A stretch of 64,000 nt of DNA from Streptomyces sp. GESEQ-4 (GTDB lineage: Bacteria > Actinomycetota > Actinomycetes > Streptomycetales > Streptomycetaceae), in assembly GCF_017948455.1 (NCBI RefSeq), contig NZ_JAFFSU010000001.1:992001-1056000 (forward strand), given 5' to 3'. The notes under the pieces are model-generated. The model was not told the origin of the DNA. It did not search any database and worked only from the letters and a program-made list of their open reading frames with translations. The position numbers were made by a program, and so were the translations under genes. Of the stretch, positions 8,024-15,421 are shown in pieces. Numbering within the stretch: the first letter of the stretch is position 1; every line of letters starts with the position of its first letter.

Positions 8024-8689
8024 ATGATCTCCGAGGTGGTGTCGGTGCCCGCTGCCCGTGTGACGCTGGGCGGTGAGCTCACCGTGCCGGAGGCCGCGCG
8101 GGCCGTCGTGCTGCTCCCGCACGGGGTCGACGCCTCCCGGCACGATGCGCCCAGCCGGTCGATCGCCGCGCGATGGCACACAGCCGGGTTCGCGACGCTG
8201 TCGGTCGATCTGCTCAGTGAGCTGGAGGAGCGCAGGGACACCCGGGTGGGTGAACAGCGTTTCGACGTGGGCCTGTTGGCCCGCCGCTTGGCGGCGGCTG
8301 TGGACTGGGTCGGGGCGCAGCCCGGCACCCGGGCCCTACCGGTCGTCCTGTGCACCGGGGGTACCCAGGCGGACACCGTGCTGGAAGCCGCCGCCGAACT
8401 GCCGGACCGCGTCCTGACGGTCGTGCTGTGGGGCGGACGGCCCGATCCGGAAGCCGAGACGATCCGGCGCGTCCGCGTACCGGTGCTGTTCATCGTCGGC
8501 GGCCAGGACCCCGGACAGCTGCGGCTGACCGAGGAAGGCGCCCGTCGCCTGACGGCACCGCACACCGTCCGCCTGGTGCCGGAGGCCACCCACCTGTTCG
8601 AGGAGCCTGGTGCGCTCGACCAGGTCGTCGTGATGGCGACGGAGTGGTGTGACGAGCAGTTGCGGTCCTCGCGAGCAGCACCGCGCTGA
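8024..8689 (+). CDS. Dienelactone-hydrolase-like alpha/beta hydrolase, nucleophile not evident
   Basis: 221 residues from ATG 8024 (GCAGGTGA upstream). N-terminal strands (VTLGGELTVPEAARAVVLLP) and PHGVDASRHDAPSRSIAARW are typical of the DLH-like family found with stress genes. The acid (VPVLFIVGGQDPG) and His (PEATHLFEEPGAL) of the triad are in place. Where relatives carry a G-x-S-x-G elbow the sequence is VVLCTGGTQADTV, so the serine appears replaced. It may be inactive or use another residue. Neighbouring genes are general stress-type (DUF2267, SseB, UspA). Confidence 0.75.
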   Translation: MISEVVSVPAARVTLGGELTVPEAARAVVLLPHGVDASRHDAPSRSIAARWHTAGFATLSVDLLSELEERRDTRVGEQRFDVGLLARRLAAAVDWVGAQPGTRALPVVLCTGGTQADTVLEAAAELPDRVLTVVLWGGRPDPEAETIRRVRVPVLFIVGGQDPGQLRLTEEGARRLTAPHTVRLVPEATHLFEEPGALDQVVVMATEWCDEQLRSSRAAPR

Positions 8690-8904
8690 GCGACCGTTCT
8701 CGTCTCGGGGACGACCGCGCACGCGGACAGGGGGACGGCAGACGGGGGAACTCGTGCGTCCCGATCGGCCGCACATCGCATGCGGGCCGAGGCAGTCCGC
8801 ATGCGGTGCCGGGCGACACGAGCTCCGCGGAACCGAGCACGTGACCTGCCCGCTCCGCGCGAGCCCTGAGCGACTGTCACCCGCCAAGAACGGTACGGAG
8901 AGTC

Positions 8905-9306
8905 ATGGATCACGACACCTTCATAGGGCAGGTACAGGCCCGCGCCCGGCTGGACAGCCGGGGCGCCGCAGAGGCCGCCACCCGGGCCACCCTGGAAACC
9001 CTCGCCGAGCGCATCCCCACCGCACTGGCGGCCCAGCTGCCCCGCGAGGTCGGTGAGCATCTGCGCCGCGTCGCCACCGCCCCGGACCAGCCGGAGACAG
9101 GGCTGCGGATGGACCACCACGTCTTCCTGGACCGCGTCGCGACACGCGCCGGAGCGCACACCGCGAGGGCGGCCCACGAGGCTCGGAGCGTCGTGGAGGT
9201 CGTCGGCGAAGCCACCGAGGGTGGCGTACTGGACCGGATCCGTCAGGCGCTGGACGACGCACTCGCCCAGCTGCTCTTCGCCGGAAGCACCGGCAGCGTC
9301 ACCTGA
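8905..9306 (+). CDS. DUF2267 family protein
   Basis: 133 residues from ATG 8905 with GGAGAG 5 nt upstream. Two copies of the DUF2267 motif: DHDTFIGQVQARARLDSRGA (residues 2-21) and MDHHVFLDRVATRAGAH (about 70-86), each followed by ATRATLETLAERI-type helices and LPREVGEHLRR. It is a small helical cytoplasmic protein common in actinobacterial stress clusters, where it often neighbours universal stress proteins as here. Molecular role unknown. Confidence 0.85.
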   Translation: MDHDTFIGQVQARARLDSRGAAEAATRATLETLAERIPTALAAQLPREVGEHLRRVATAPDQPETGLRMDHHVFLDRVATRAGAHTARAAHEARSVVEVVGEATEGGVLDRIRQALDDALAQLLFAGSTGSVT

Positions 9307-9491
9307 CGCCGCATGCGAGACCTCGCTCAGGTGCCGGGAGTCGGCTCGATGGTACGAGCATGAGGAAGCACCGACGTGCGGTCACCGCGAGGCACATGGC
9401 AGGTGCGCGTCCGGGTACTCGGGCCGCCGTATCACGCTCGGGGACAATGCGTTGTCTCCGTGCACTTTCGATGCATCCGAGGGGACCGACC

Positions 9492-9890
9492 GTGACTGAC
9501 TACTCTCCCAATGGTGCCGCGTCCGCCGCTCAGCTGGCCCTGCGTGCGGTCGTCGAAGGCGGCGCCGGCGAGACAGAACTCGACACCCTCGCCGACAGCG
9601 AAGTGCTGGTTCCCACAGGCGCCGCCACCGGGACGCAGCCTCCTGGGACGGTGAATCTGCCCGTCTATGAGCAGCAGGACGGCACCGAACTGGTGCCGGT
9701 GTTCACCTCGCAGGCCCGCCTGCGGCAGGCGTTCCCGCAGATCACCGACCATCGGATGATCCTGCTCGGCGCGCTCGCCCGCCGCTGGCCGTCCGACGAA
9801 CTTGCGCTCGTCATCGACGCGGGCACGCCGGAGGAGCTGGCCCTGACGGCTCAGGGGGTGAGGGAGCTGCTGGACCGCGGCATGGACTGA
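9492..9890 (+). CDS. SseB-family protein
   Basis: 132 residues from GTG 9492 (GAGGGG 7 nt upstream; in-frame starts further left lack ribosome sites). After NGAASAAQLALRAVVEGG the protein shows the SseB N-domain pattern: VLVPTGAATG, VNLPVYEQQDGTELVPVFTS and LVIDAGTPEELALTAQGVRE. SseB-like domains occur in E. coli SseB and in ESX-linked proteins; biochemical function is unsettled. It is not in an obvious operon. Confidence 0.75.
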   Translation: MTDYSPNGAASAAQLALRAVVEGGAGETELDTLADSEVLVPTGAATGTQPPGTVNLPVYEQQDGTELVPVFTSQARLRQAFPQITDHRMILLGALARRWPSDELALVIDAGTPEELALTAQGVRELLDRGMD

Positions 9891-9907
9891 GGTCCGTCAC
9901 GCGCTGG

Positions 9908-10345
9908 TCATGCGGCAGAGGTGTCCTCACGCAGGGACCGGCCCAGCTGGTCGCCGACCTGGCGCCGGCTGTCCCGGAACTTCTCGACGCCCTCCGCCTC
10001 CAGGGTGGCCATGACGTCGTCGTAGTCGATGCCCGCCGTGCGCAGGTCGTCGAGAACCTGCCGCGCCTCGTCGTAGTGGCTGCGCACGGTGTCACCGCGC
10101 AGGCGGCCGTGGTCCGCCACCGCGTGCAGGGTGGCCTCGGGCATGGTGCTGACCACCCCGGGAGCGACGGGCTCGACGACATAGCGGGTGTCGTCGTAGG
10201 CGGGGTCCTTGACGCCGGTGGAGGCCCAGAGCGGACGCTGCGGGCGGGCTCCGTCACAGGCCAGGGACACCCAGCGGTCCCCGGCGAGCATCTCCTCGTA
10301 GCGGCGGTAGGCCAGCCACGCGTTGGCGATCGCCCGCGGCCCCGC
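9908..10345 (-). pseudogene. tal: Transaldolase C-terminal fragment
   Basis: Clear transaldolase C-terminus: [59 protein letters not shown], then [20 protein letters not shown]. Roughly 145 codons survive. The N-terminal half with the Schiff-base Lys region is gone: upstream of about 10345 the strand becomes unrelated and overlaps the Hsp20 remnant. An intact copy presumably exists elsewhere in the genome. Confidence 0.85.
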
Positions 10346-10400
10346 GCAGCCGTTGCACCGATGCGTCGGGCTGCTTGTCGGGGTCCCAGGGGCTGTGGGA

Positions 10401-10860
10401 GTGAATCCCTTCACCGACTTCGAGAACCTGTGGCGGGACATGAGCCACGCGTTCGAGCGCGGGGCGGGCCCGGTATGGGGCGGCGGCTGGGTGTCGGCGG
10501 TCGAGGAGGACGAGACTGAGGACGCCTACGTCGTCCGGGCGGAACTGCCCGGTATACCGGGCGAGAACGTTTCCGTGGATGTCGACGACCACGAAGTGCA
10601 GATCTCCGGTGAGCTGACCGAGGAACAGCAGGGCCGGGTGCTCTCGCGCCGGTCGGCCGCTTCTTCTACCGCACCAGCCTGCCCAGCGGGGTGGACGGCG
10701 AGAAGGTCGAAGCCGACCTGACCGACGGCATCCTGACGGTCCGGCTGCCGAAGAGCGGCACCTCCAAAGCGAGGCCGGATCTCCATCGGAGGCACGGGAT
10801 GGCGCCCGCAGATACGAGTCCGGGCGGCGCACCGTGTCGACGGCAGCCGGTCGGGTACCC
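10401..10860 (+). pseudogene. Hsp20/alpha-crystallin protein, frameshifted
   Basis: From GTG 10401: [20 protein letters not shown], then the alpha-crystallin domain [20 protein letters not shown] and HEVQISGELTEEQQGRVL. At about 10648 a lost base moves the homology (RFFYRTSLPSGVDGEKVEAD, DGILTVRLPKSG) into another frame, and a second indel near 10770 moves the terminal RISIGG motif again. Two indels in a 150-codon gene argue for decay. No intact small heat-shock protein is present here. Confidence 0.8.
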
Positions 10861-11211
10861 GGCGGACGCGGCGGAGCGCCGAAGAGGATTGACGATGCCA
10901 TCGACATGCTGGACGGGACGGGGCGCCAGGTATGTGTGGTGGTCGAAGCCGGACAGGTGGTCGTCGGTCTCCTCCATCACGAGGACGCGGCCTCACGCTC
11001 CGAGGGAATCGTCGAGGACGCCATGCGGCCGGGGCCCGCGACCGTACGGGCCGACGAGCCGCTCGTCCCGCTGCTGGAACGCATGACGCGGGCCGGTACG
11101 GACGCCGTCCCGGTCACCGACCCGGAGGGGCGCCTGCTCGGCCTCCTGGAACGCGAAGACCTCGAGCGGGCGGTCGTCAGGGCCTCGACCGGGACGGAGC
11201 CTCGCACCTGA
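10834..11211 (+). CDS. CBS-domain protein, probably N-terminally truncated
   Basis: 125 residues from GTG 10834. The first 17 residues look unrelated to the rest; real homology starts at DDAIDMLDGTGRQVCVVVEA. Two CBS motifs follow, the second complete: AMRPGPATVRADEPLVPLLE, TDAVPVTDPEGRLLGLLERE. CBS pairs bind adenine nucleotides and regulate partners. The overlap with the Hsp20 remnant suggests a recombination joint removed the true start. It lies 22 bp before the UspA gene and may be cotranscribed. Confidence 0.65.
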   Translation: MSTAAGRVPGGRGGAPKRIDDAIDMLDGTGRQVCVVVEAGQVVVGLLHHEDAASRSEGIVEDAMRPGPATVRADEPLVPLLERMTRAGTDAVPVTDPEGRLLGLLEREDLERAVVRASTGTEPRT

Positions 11212-11233
11212 CCAGCGAAGAGGACGGAGTGCC

Positions 11234-12133
11234 ATGTCCCAGGAGGAACCCCGCACGAGCGCATCTCGCGGCACCGATCGTGGCTGCCTGGTCGTCGGCG
11301 TCGACGACACGTCGTACTCCTGGCTCGCGGCGGACTGGGCGGCTTCGGAGGCGGAACGGCGCGGCTGTGGGCTGAAGGTCGTCCATGCCGTCGGCCGGGG
11401 CGTGGACGCCGCCTACGGTGAGCCACTGGAGCTGGGTCTCACGGAGCGGGCCATGGAGGCGGCCGTCGGCGTGCTCGACGACGCCCGGGCGCGGCTCGTG
11501 GTCGGACATCCCGGTGTGCCGGTCGAGACCGAGCCCGCGCGGGACGATCCGGCCGAGGCCCTGATGAGCGCGGCAGTGGATGCCGATCTGATCGTGGTCG
11601 GCACGCGCGGGCGCGGTGGTTTCGCCGAGCTGCTGCTGGGCTCGGTGAGCCGGAAGGTGGCCGCGCACGCCGACCGGCCGGTCGTGGTGGTGCGCGGGGA
11701 CATGGTGAAAGCCGTCGGCAACGGCATCGTCGTGGGCGTACGCGACGAGCGGGACGAGGAAGCCGTACGGTTCGCGCTCGCCGAGGCGGAGCTGCACCGG
11801 GCCGATGTGCGGCTGGTGCACTCCTGGACGCCCCTCGCCCACACCGGCCTCGTGACATGGCAGGTCAGCCATCTCGATGAGGAGCGGGACGCCCACGCCC
11901 AATTGCTGAACCACGCCGCGCGTCCCGTCGCCGAACACCCGACGGTCCACGTGGACACGGAGCTGACCGTCGACTCGGCCGCCGCGGCTCTGGTGAAGGC
12001 GTCGGACGGGGCCGGCCTGGTGGTGCTTCCGCGCCACCCGGTCGAAGGCAGGTTCGGGCTGCTGCTGGGCTCGGTAGTGCACGCCGTGCTGCATCACGCG
12101 AGCTGCCCTGTTGCCGTCGTACCCGTGCACTAG
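11234..12133 (+). CDS. Universal stress protein, tandem UspA domains
   Basis: 299 residues from ATG 11234 with GGACGGAG just upstream. Domain 1 (about 17-158) has the nucleotide loop GTRGRGGFAELLLGSVSRKV. Domain 2 (about 165-298) ends LGSVVHAVLHHASCPVAVVP but its G-x2-G-x9-G loop is degenerate (RHPVEGRFGLLLGSV). Each starts with the usual VVGVD- or VVGVR-type strand. Two-domain Usp proteins are abundant in Streptomyces and respond to starvation, hypoxia or redox stress. The neighbourhood supports a general stress role. Confidence 0.92.
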   Translation: MSQEEPRTSASRGTDRGCLVVGVDDTSYSWLAADWAASEAERRGCGLKVVHAVGRGVDAAYGEPLELGLTERAMEAAVGVLDDARARLVVGHPGVPVETEPARDDPAEALMSAAVDADLIVVGTRGRGGFAELLLGSVSRKVAAHADRPVVVVRGDMVKAVGNGIVVGVRDERDEEAVRFALAEAELHRADVRLVHSWTPLAHTGLVTWQVSHLDEERDAHAQLLNHAARPVAEHPTVHVDTELTVDSAAAALVKASDGAGLVVLPRHPVEGRFGLLLGSVVHAVLHHASCPVAVVPVH

Positions 12134-12269
12134 CCGGACGTAAATTCGATCCCGGCGGTGAAACGACCAGGCGTGCGTTCACCCGCTGGTCCGCATGTGG
12201 CCCGTGCCCGGGGCGGAGGCCGAGGTGAGCCAGGTGGTGACCCGGTGACGTCGGAACTCATGACGATCC

Positions 12270-12649
12270 CGGGTTGTGGAACTCTCCGGTGGGTCCGTCG
12301 TCGGCGAGGGGCGCGAACTTGACGAGGACCGCGGCACCTTCGCCGACCGCGCGGGTGCCCCGTCCCCGGTTCATGTCGGTGGCGACGTACCCGGGTCACT
12401 GTATTGATCTTGATGTGGGCGGCGAGATCGGGATCGGCGGCGAACGCCCGAGCGTTCTGGAGCGTGAGCATGTTCAGGGCCGTCTTGGACCGCGTAGGCG
12501 ATGCGGTGAGCGGCGTCGCCGCCGAAGTCCGTTCCGGCCGCGGTCAGCGACAGCGAGCCGGTGGTGCTGGACACGTTCACGATCCGTGGGTGCGCGGAGC
12601 CGCGCAGGAGCGGCAGCATCTCGTGCACCATGGTCGCCGCACCGAACAA
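12270..12649 (-). pseudogene. Short-chain dehydrogenase remnant
   Basis: Reading leftward: MVHEMLPLLRGSAHPRIVNV and SSTTGSLSLTAAGTDFGGDA (SDR strand with the catalytic Ser region). Then in shifted frames ALNMLTLQNARAFAADPDLA, AHIKINTV, and the tail VLVKFAPLADDGPTGEFHNP. At least two frameshifts and no N-terminal Rossmann motif. It resembles carbonyl-reductase-like SDRs. Confidence 0.7.
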
Positions 12650-12728
12650 GTGGCCTGCGTGCTGTCAGTGCCCCTTGAAACTCCCCTGTGCCGCGTCGGC
12701 GCGATGCCGATCGGGAACTCGAAGCCTC

Positions 12729-13175
12729 AGGTCTGGCCAGTGGCGAGCTCGCGGAAGTACTGCCGCAGCGACCGCGGCTCCCGCCCCAGGACGGTGCGCA
12801 GTACGAGCGGGTTCCCGCCGGCCAGACTGTGCCTCTCGTAGTGGTCCAGCATGCGCAAGAGGCCGTCGCGCTGGGGCCCGGCGGGGAGCTGGGCTGCGAA
12901 CTGCGTCCGGAGACCTGCTGTGCCTCGATGTTTCGGTCCAGCACCTCACCGGCGACGGCGGCGGTCTCTCGACCGTCGGGCATGCCGGGTGCGCACAGCT
13001 CGAACGTGCCGTTGCGCAGCTCGTCACCGGTCATGGCCAGCGCCGCGACCTCGGCGACATCCCGGTAATCGACCCAGCAGAACCGGGCTGTCACCGGGTA
13101 GGGCATCGGCAGTCGGCCGTGCTCGACCACATCCGCACACGGGAAGGCGTCGTCAGGTTCCTCGACCCCGACAGG
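12729..13175 (-). pseudogene. NmrA/NAD(P)-binding protein remnant
   Basis: Reading leftward: EHGRLPMPYPVTARFCWVDY, RDVAEVAALAMTGDELRNGT, then after a frameshift LPAGPQRDGLLRMLDHYERH and NPLVLRTVLGREPRSLRQYF. The order and motifs match the C-terminal half of NmrA-like NAD(P)-binding proteins. The GxxGxxG N-terminus is missing; an IS fragment lies where it should be. Confidence 0.7.
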
Positions 13176-13214
13176 ACCAAGATCAAACCGACGTGTTGAT
13201 TCCCGGCAAGCCCT

Positions 13215-13510
13215 TACAGCTCTCGAGGCTTCCGCGCCTACCTGCGACGACGCGGCATTGCGCGCACCATCCCCGAGAAGACCGACCAGTGACGGCACCG
13301 GCTGAGGCGCGGTGGCCACAGCGGCCGACCGCCAGGGTTCGACCGGGGGACCTACCGGCGGCGCAACATGATCGAGCGCTGCTGCAACCGACTCAAGGGC
13401 TTCCGCGGTATCGCCACCAGGTACGAAAAGACCGCCACTTCCTACCAAGCGGCGGTCACCCTCGCATCGTTCCTCCTCTGGGCAAGATCCGTTTGAAGAA
13501 GGACCCTAGT
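13215..13510 (+). mobile_element. IS5-family transposase 3' remnant
   Basis: After RGFRAYLRRRGIARTIPEKT there is a stop and frame change. The end of the transposase is then readable: GTYRRRNMIERCCNRLKGFR (catalytic Glu), TRYEKTATSYQAAVTLASFL, LWARSV and stop. The right tip GAAGAAGGACCC meets CTAG at about 13506, followed by the broken GntR gene. The first two catalytic Asp and the left end are lost. It differs in sequence from the element at 2525-3455. Confidence 0.75.
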
Positions 13511-13818
13511 AGGTCGGACTCCCATCCGATGGTGCCGATGGTGACGGACTCACGGACCACGTGGGTTTCGATGAACACCCGGGCCTCGGTCAGTTCCTTG
13601 AGGTGTTCGGGGGAGACGGTTACGACCCGGAACCCCTGCTGCGGCGCGAAGGTCGCCAGTCCTTGGCCGGCCAGGCGGGGTAGGGCCTCCCGCAGGACCC
13701 CGCTGCTGGCGCCGTAGTTGCCCTTCAGTGCTTCCACGCGCAGACGTGAGCCGGGCGCGAGGCGCCCGTTGAGGATGTCCGAACGCAGCCGTTGGTAGAT
13801 CTCCTCGGCGCGGCTCAT
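13510..13818 (-). pseudogene. GntR regulator truncated by an IS
   Basis: From the ATG at 13816-13818: MSRAEEIYQRLRSDILNGRL, APGSRLRVEALKGNYGASSG, VLREALPRLAGQGLATFAPQ, then GFRVVTVSPEHLKELTEARV. This is an intact FadR-type winged helix plus the start of an FCD ligand domain. After WESDLLGS homology ends exactly where the IS5 remnant begins, so about half the FCD domain is lost. It probably once controlled the adjoining SDR gene. Confidence 0.8.
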
Positions 13819-13869
13819 GGAGGGTGGGCCAGTCGGCGCGAATCCGGGGTAGGACTTGCCGAGGGAGAA

Positions 13870-14270
13870 CTGCGGCACACCGTGAACAATGTCGGCCTGG
13901 ACTCGCACCACAAGCAGTTGGATCAGATGAGCCTCGAGGAGTTCGAGCGGGTGGCCCACGTCAATATGGGCGGGACCCTTCCTGTGTATGAAGTACGAGC
14001 TCCCCGCTCTGGAAATCCGTGGCGGCGGGGCGATCGTCAACGTCGCTGCCAACGGCGGTCTGTACACGATCCCCATAGCCCTTGCCTACGTTGCCGCCAA
14101 GCACGGTGTAGTCGGCCTGACCAAGGTCGCCGCGGTGGATTACGCACCGCGTGGTGCTCGCGTCAATGCGGTCTGCCCCGGCCCGACCCGCACACCCGGG
14201 TTCGAGCGGGTGGCGGCCGGCACCGACCTGATCGCGATGCAGGAGGCGATCACCCCGCTGGGCCGGATGG
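13870..14270 (+). pseudogene. Short-chain dehydrogenase remnant, divergent from the GntR gene
   Basis: Pieces in two frames: NNVGLDSHHKQLDQMSLEEF and FERVAHVNMGGTL, then from 13988 MKYELPALEIRGGGAIVNVA, YVAAKHGVVGLTKVAAVDYA (the Y-x3-K pair), GARVNAVCPGPTRTPGFERV, ending at TPLGRMAE where a hydrolase begins. The N-terminal Rossmann part and the last ~20 codons are absent. Confidence 0.75.
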
Positions 14271-14920
14271 CTGAACGACACCGTCTTCGTCCTCGTCCAC
14301 GGAGCCTGGCACGGCTCGTGGCAGTGGGCGGCGACGCAGCGGGCGCTCGCCGGTCTCGGTGCCGCGAGCGTGGCCGTCGACCTGCCCGGGCACGGCTTCA
14401 GTGCTCCTCTGCCCAGCGGGTATCTGCTGCCCGGACGTCCCGGCCTGCTGACCGAGAGATCACAGCTCGCCGGCGTGACGATGGACGACTGCGCCGATGC
14501 CGTCCGTGACACGCTGCGGCGGGTACGCCGCTATGGCCGTGTCGTGCTCGTGGCACACAGCGCGGGCGGTGGCCCTGCCTCGCTGGCCGCGGAGCGCGCG
14601 CCCGAGCTGGTCGACCGTCTCGTCTACCTCTCCGCGTTCGTCCCGGCCGGCCGTCCCCGGTTCTTCGACTATCTCAGCGCGCCCGAGAATGCCACCGCAC
14701 GGGGGCAGCACCTCAACCTCGGTGATCCCGGAACATTGGGCGCCGTACGGATCGACCCGCTCTCGCCGGACCCCACCTACGTCGAGGAGCTGCGACAGAC
14801 CCACTACCACGACACGCCCGCCGACCGCTTCGACCGCTGGCGCTCCGCGCTCAGCCCTGACCTTCCGCTGGCCGTCCCGGCGACTCCCATCACCCTGACC
14901 GCAGCTCGGTGGGGCCGGCC
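14271..14920 (+). pseudogene. Alpha/beta hydrolase, C-terminally truncated
   Basis: From 14271 (CTG; the original ATG is gone): LNDTVFVLVHGAWHGSWQWA with oxyanion HGAWHG, VAVDLPGHGFSAP, nucleophile elbow VLVAHSAGGG and VDRLVYLSAFVPAGRPRFFD. The frame is open to about RWGRP (14920) but then runs into the remains of a toxin-antitoxin module, so the region that would carry the catalytic His is missing. It resembles the EstB/MhpC-like hydrolases typified by methylesterases. Confidence 0.75.
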
Positions 14921-14930
14921 GCGGGTGACT

Positions 14931-15188
14931 TCATGTGGCGCTGTCGCCGGACGCGTACGGCGTCAGTGCGTCACCGAACAGTTCGCGTTGAGCGGCCTGG
15001 ATTTCGGCCTCGCTCAACGGCTCCTGCTCGGCTTTGTAGGCGGCCACGATCTCGGCGAGGCCGTCCATCGCCAGCTGATGCCGGACCGCAGCGGTCACGT
15101 AGGCGGACACGCCGCGCTTGCCGGTGCGCGTGCGCAGAGCGCCGAGGAGTTCCAAGGGCATCGACACGGAGCCTCGCCGATCTGGCAA
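14931..15188 (-). CDS. Putative antitoxin (RHH-like), toxin partner lost
   Basis: 85 residues from TTG 15188; the first residues may not be native. RRGSVSMPLELLGALRTRTG, KRGVSAYVTAAVRHQLAMDG and EPLSEAEIQAAQRELFGDAL fit a ribbon-helix-helix antitoxin with an acidic tail. Its TGA overlaps an ATG (ATGA at 14931-14934) that opens a frame MKSPAAGP before entering the truncated hydrolase, as expected for a translationally coupled toxin that has been deleted. No good ribosome site is visible for the TTG. Confidence 0.5.
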   Translation of the reverse strand: MPDRRGSVSMPLELLGALRTRTGKRGVSAYVTAAVRHQLAMDGLAEIVAAYKAEQEPLSEAEIQAAQRELFGDALTPYASGDSAT

Positions 15189-15202
15189 ACATGCAGATCA
15201 GA

Positions 15203-15237
15203 AGGGCCCGACTCTTCGGAGTCGGGCCCTGGTTTTT
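15203..15237 (+). terminator. Intrinsic terminator, 12-bp stem with TTCG tetraloop
   Basis: AGGGCCCGACTC (15203-15214), loop TTCG, exact complement (15219-15230), then TGGTTTTT. This is a textbook rho-independent terminator. No gene directly upstream on the plus strand accounts for it, so it probably belonged to a lost RNA or protein gene. Confidence 0.85.
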
Positions 15238-15421
15238 CCCGTGCGGGATGGTGCCGCGAGCCGCTGCCACGTGCCGCTCTACGCGCGTCGCCTGCCGCGC
15301 GGAATACGACGAGGGCGAGCCGTGGACGGCGAACCGGTTCCGCCGCAGCTACTCCGAACGGCAGGTCGCTCCCTTCGCCGGGTGGAAACGAGTTGAGGAG
15401 GACTACTCGTGTGCTCCAGCT

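Noticed and set aside
10834..11211. CBS protein taken as a complete gene
   Set aside because: The opening residues derive from the Hsp20 remnant region and do not resemble a CBS start, so truncation is more likely.
14209..14240. Site-specific recombination (att) site at the SDR/hydrolase junction
   Set aside because: No matching repeat elsewhere in the window and no integrase; the junction looks like a simple deletion.
15168..15240. Possible tRNA gene before the TTCG terminator
   Set aside because: No cloverleaf arms or T-loop (TTCGAAT-like) sequence could be built from the upstream bases; only the terminator is supportable.
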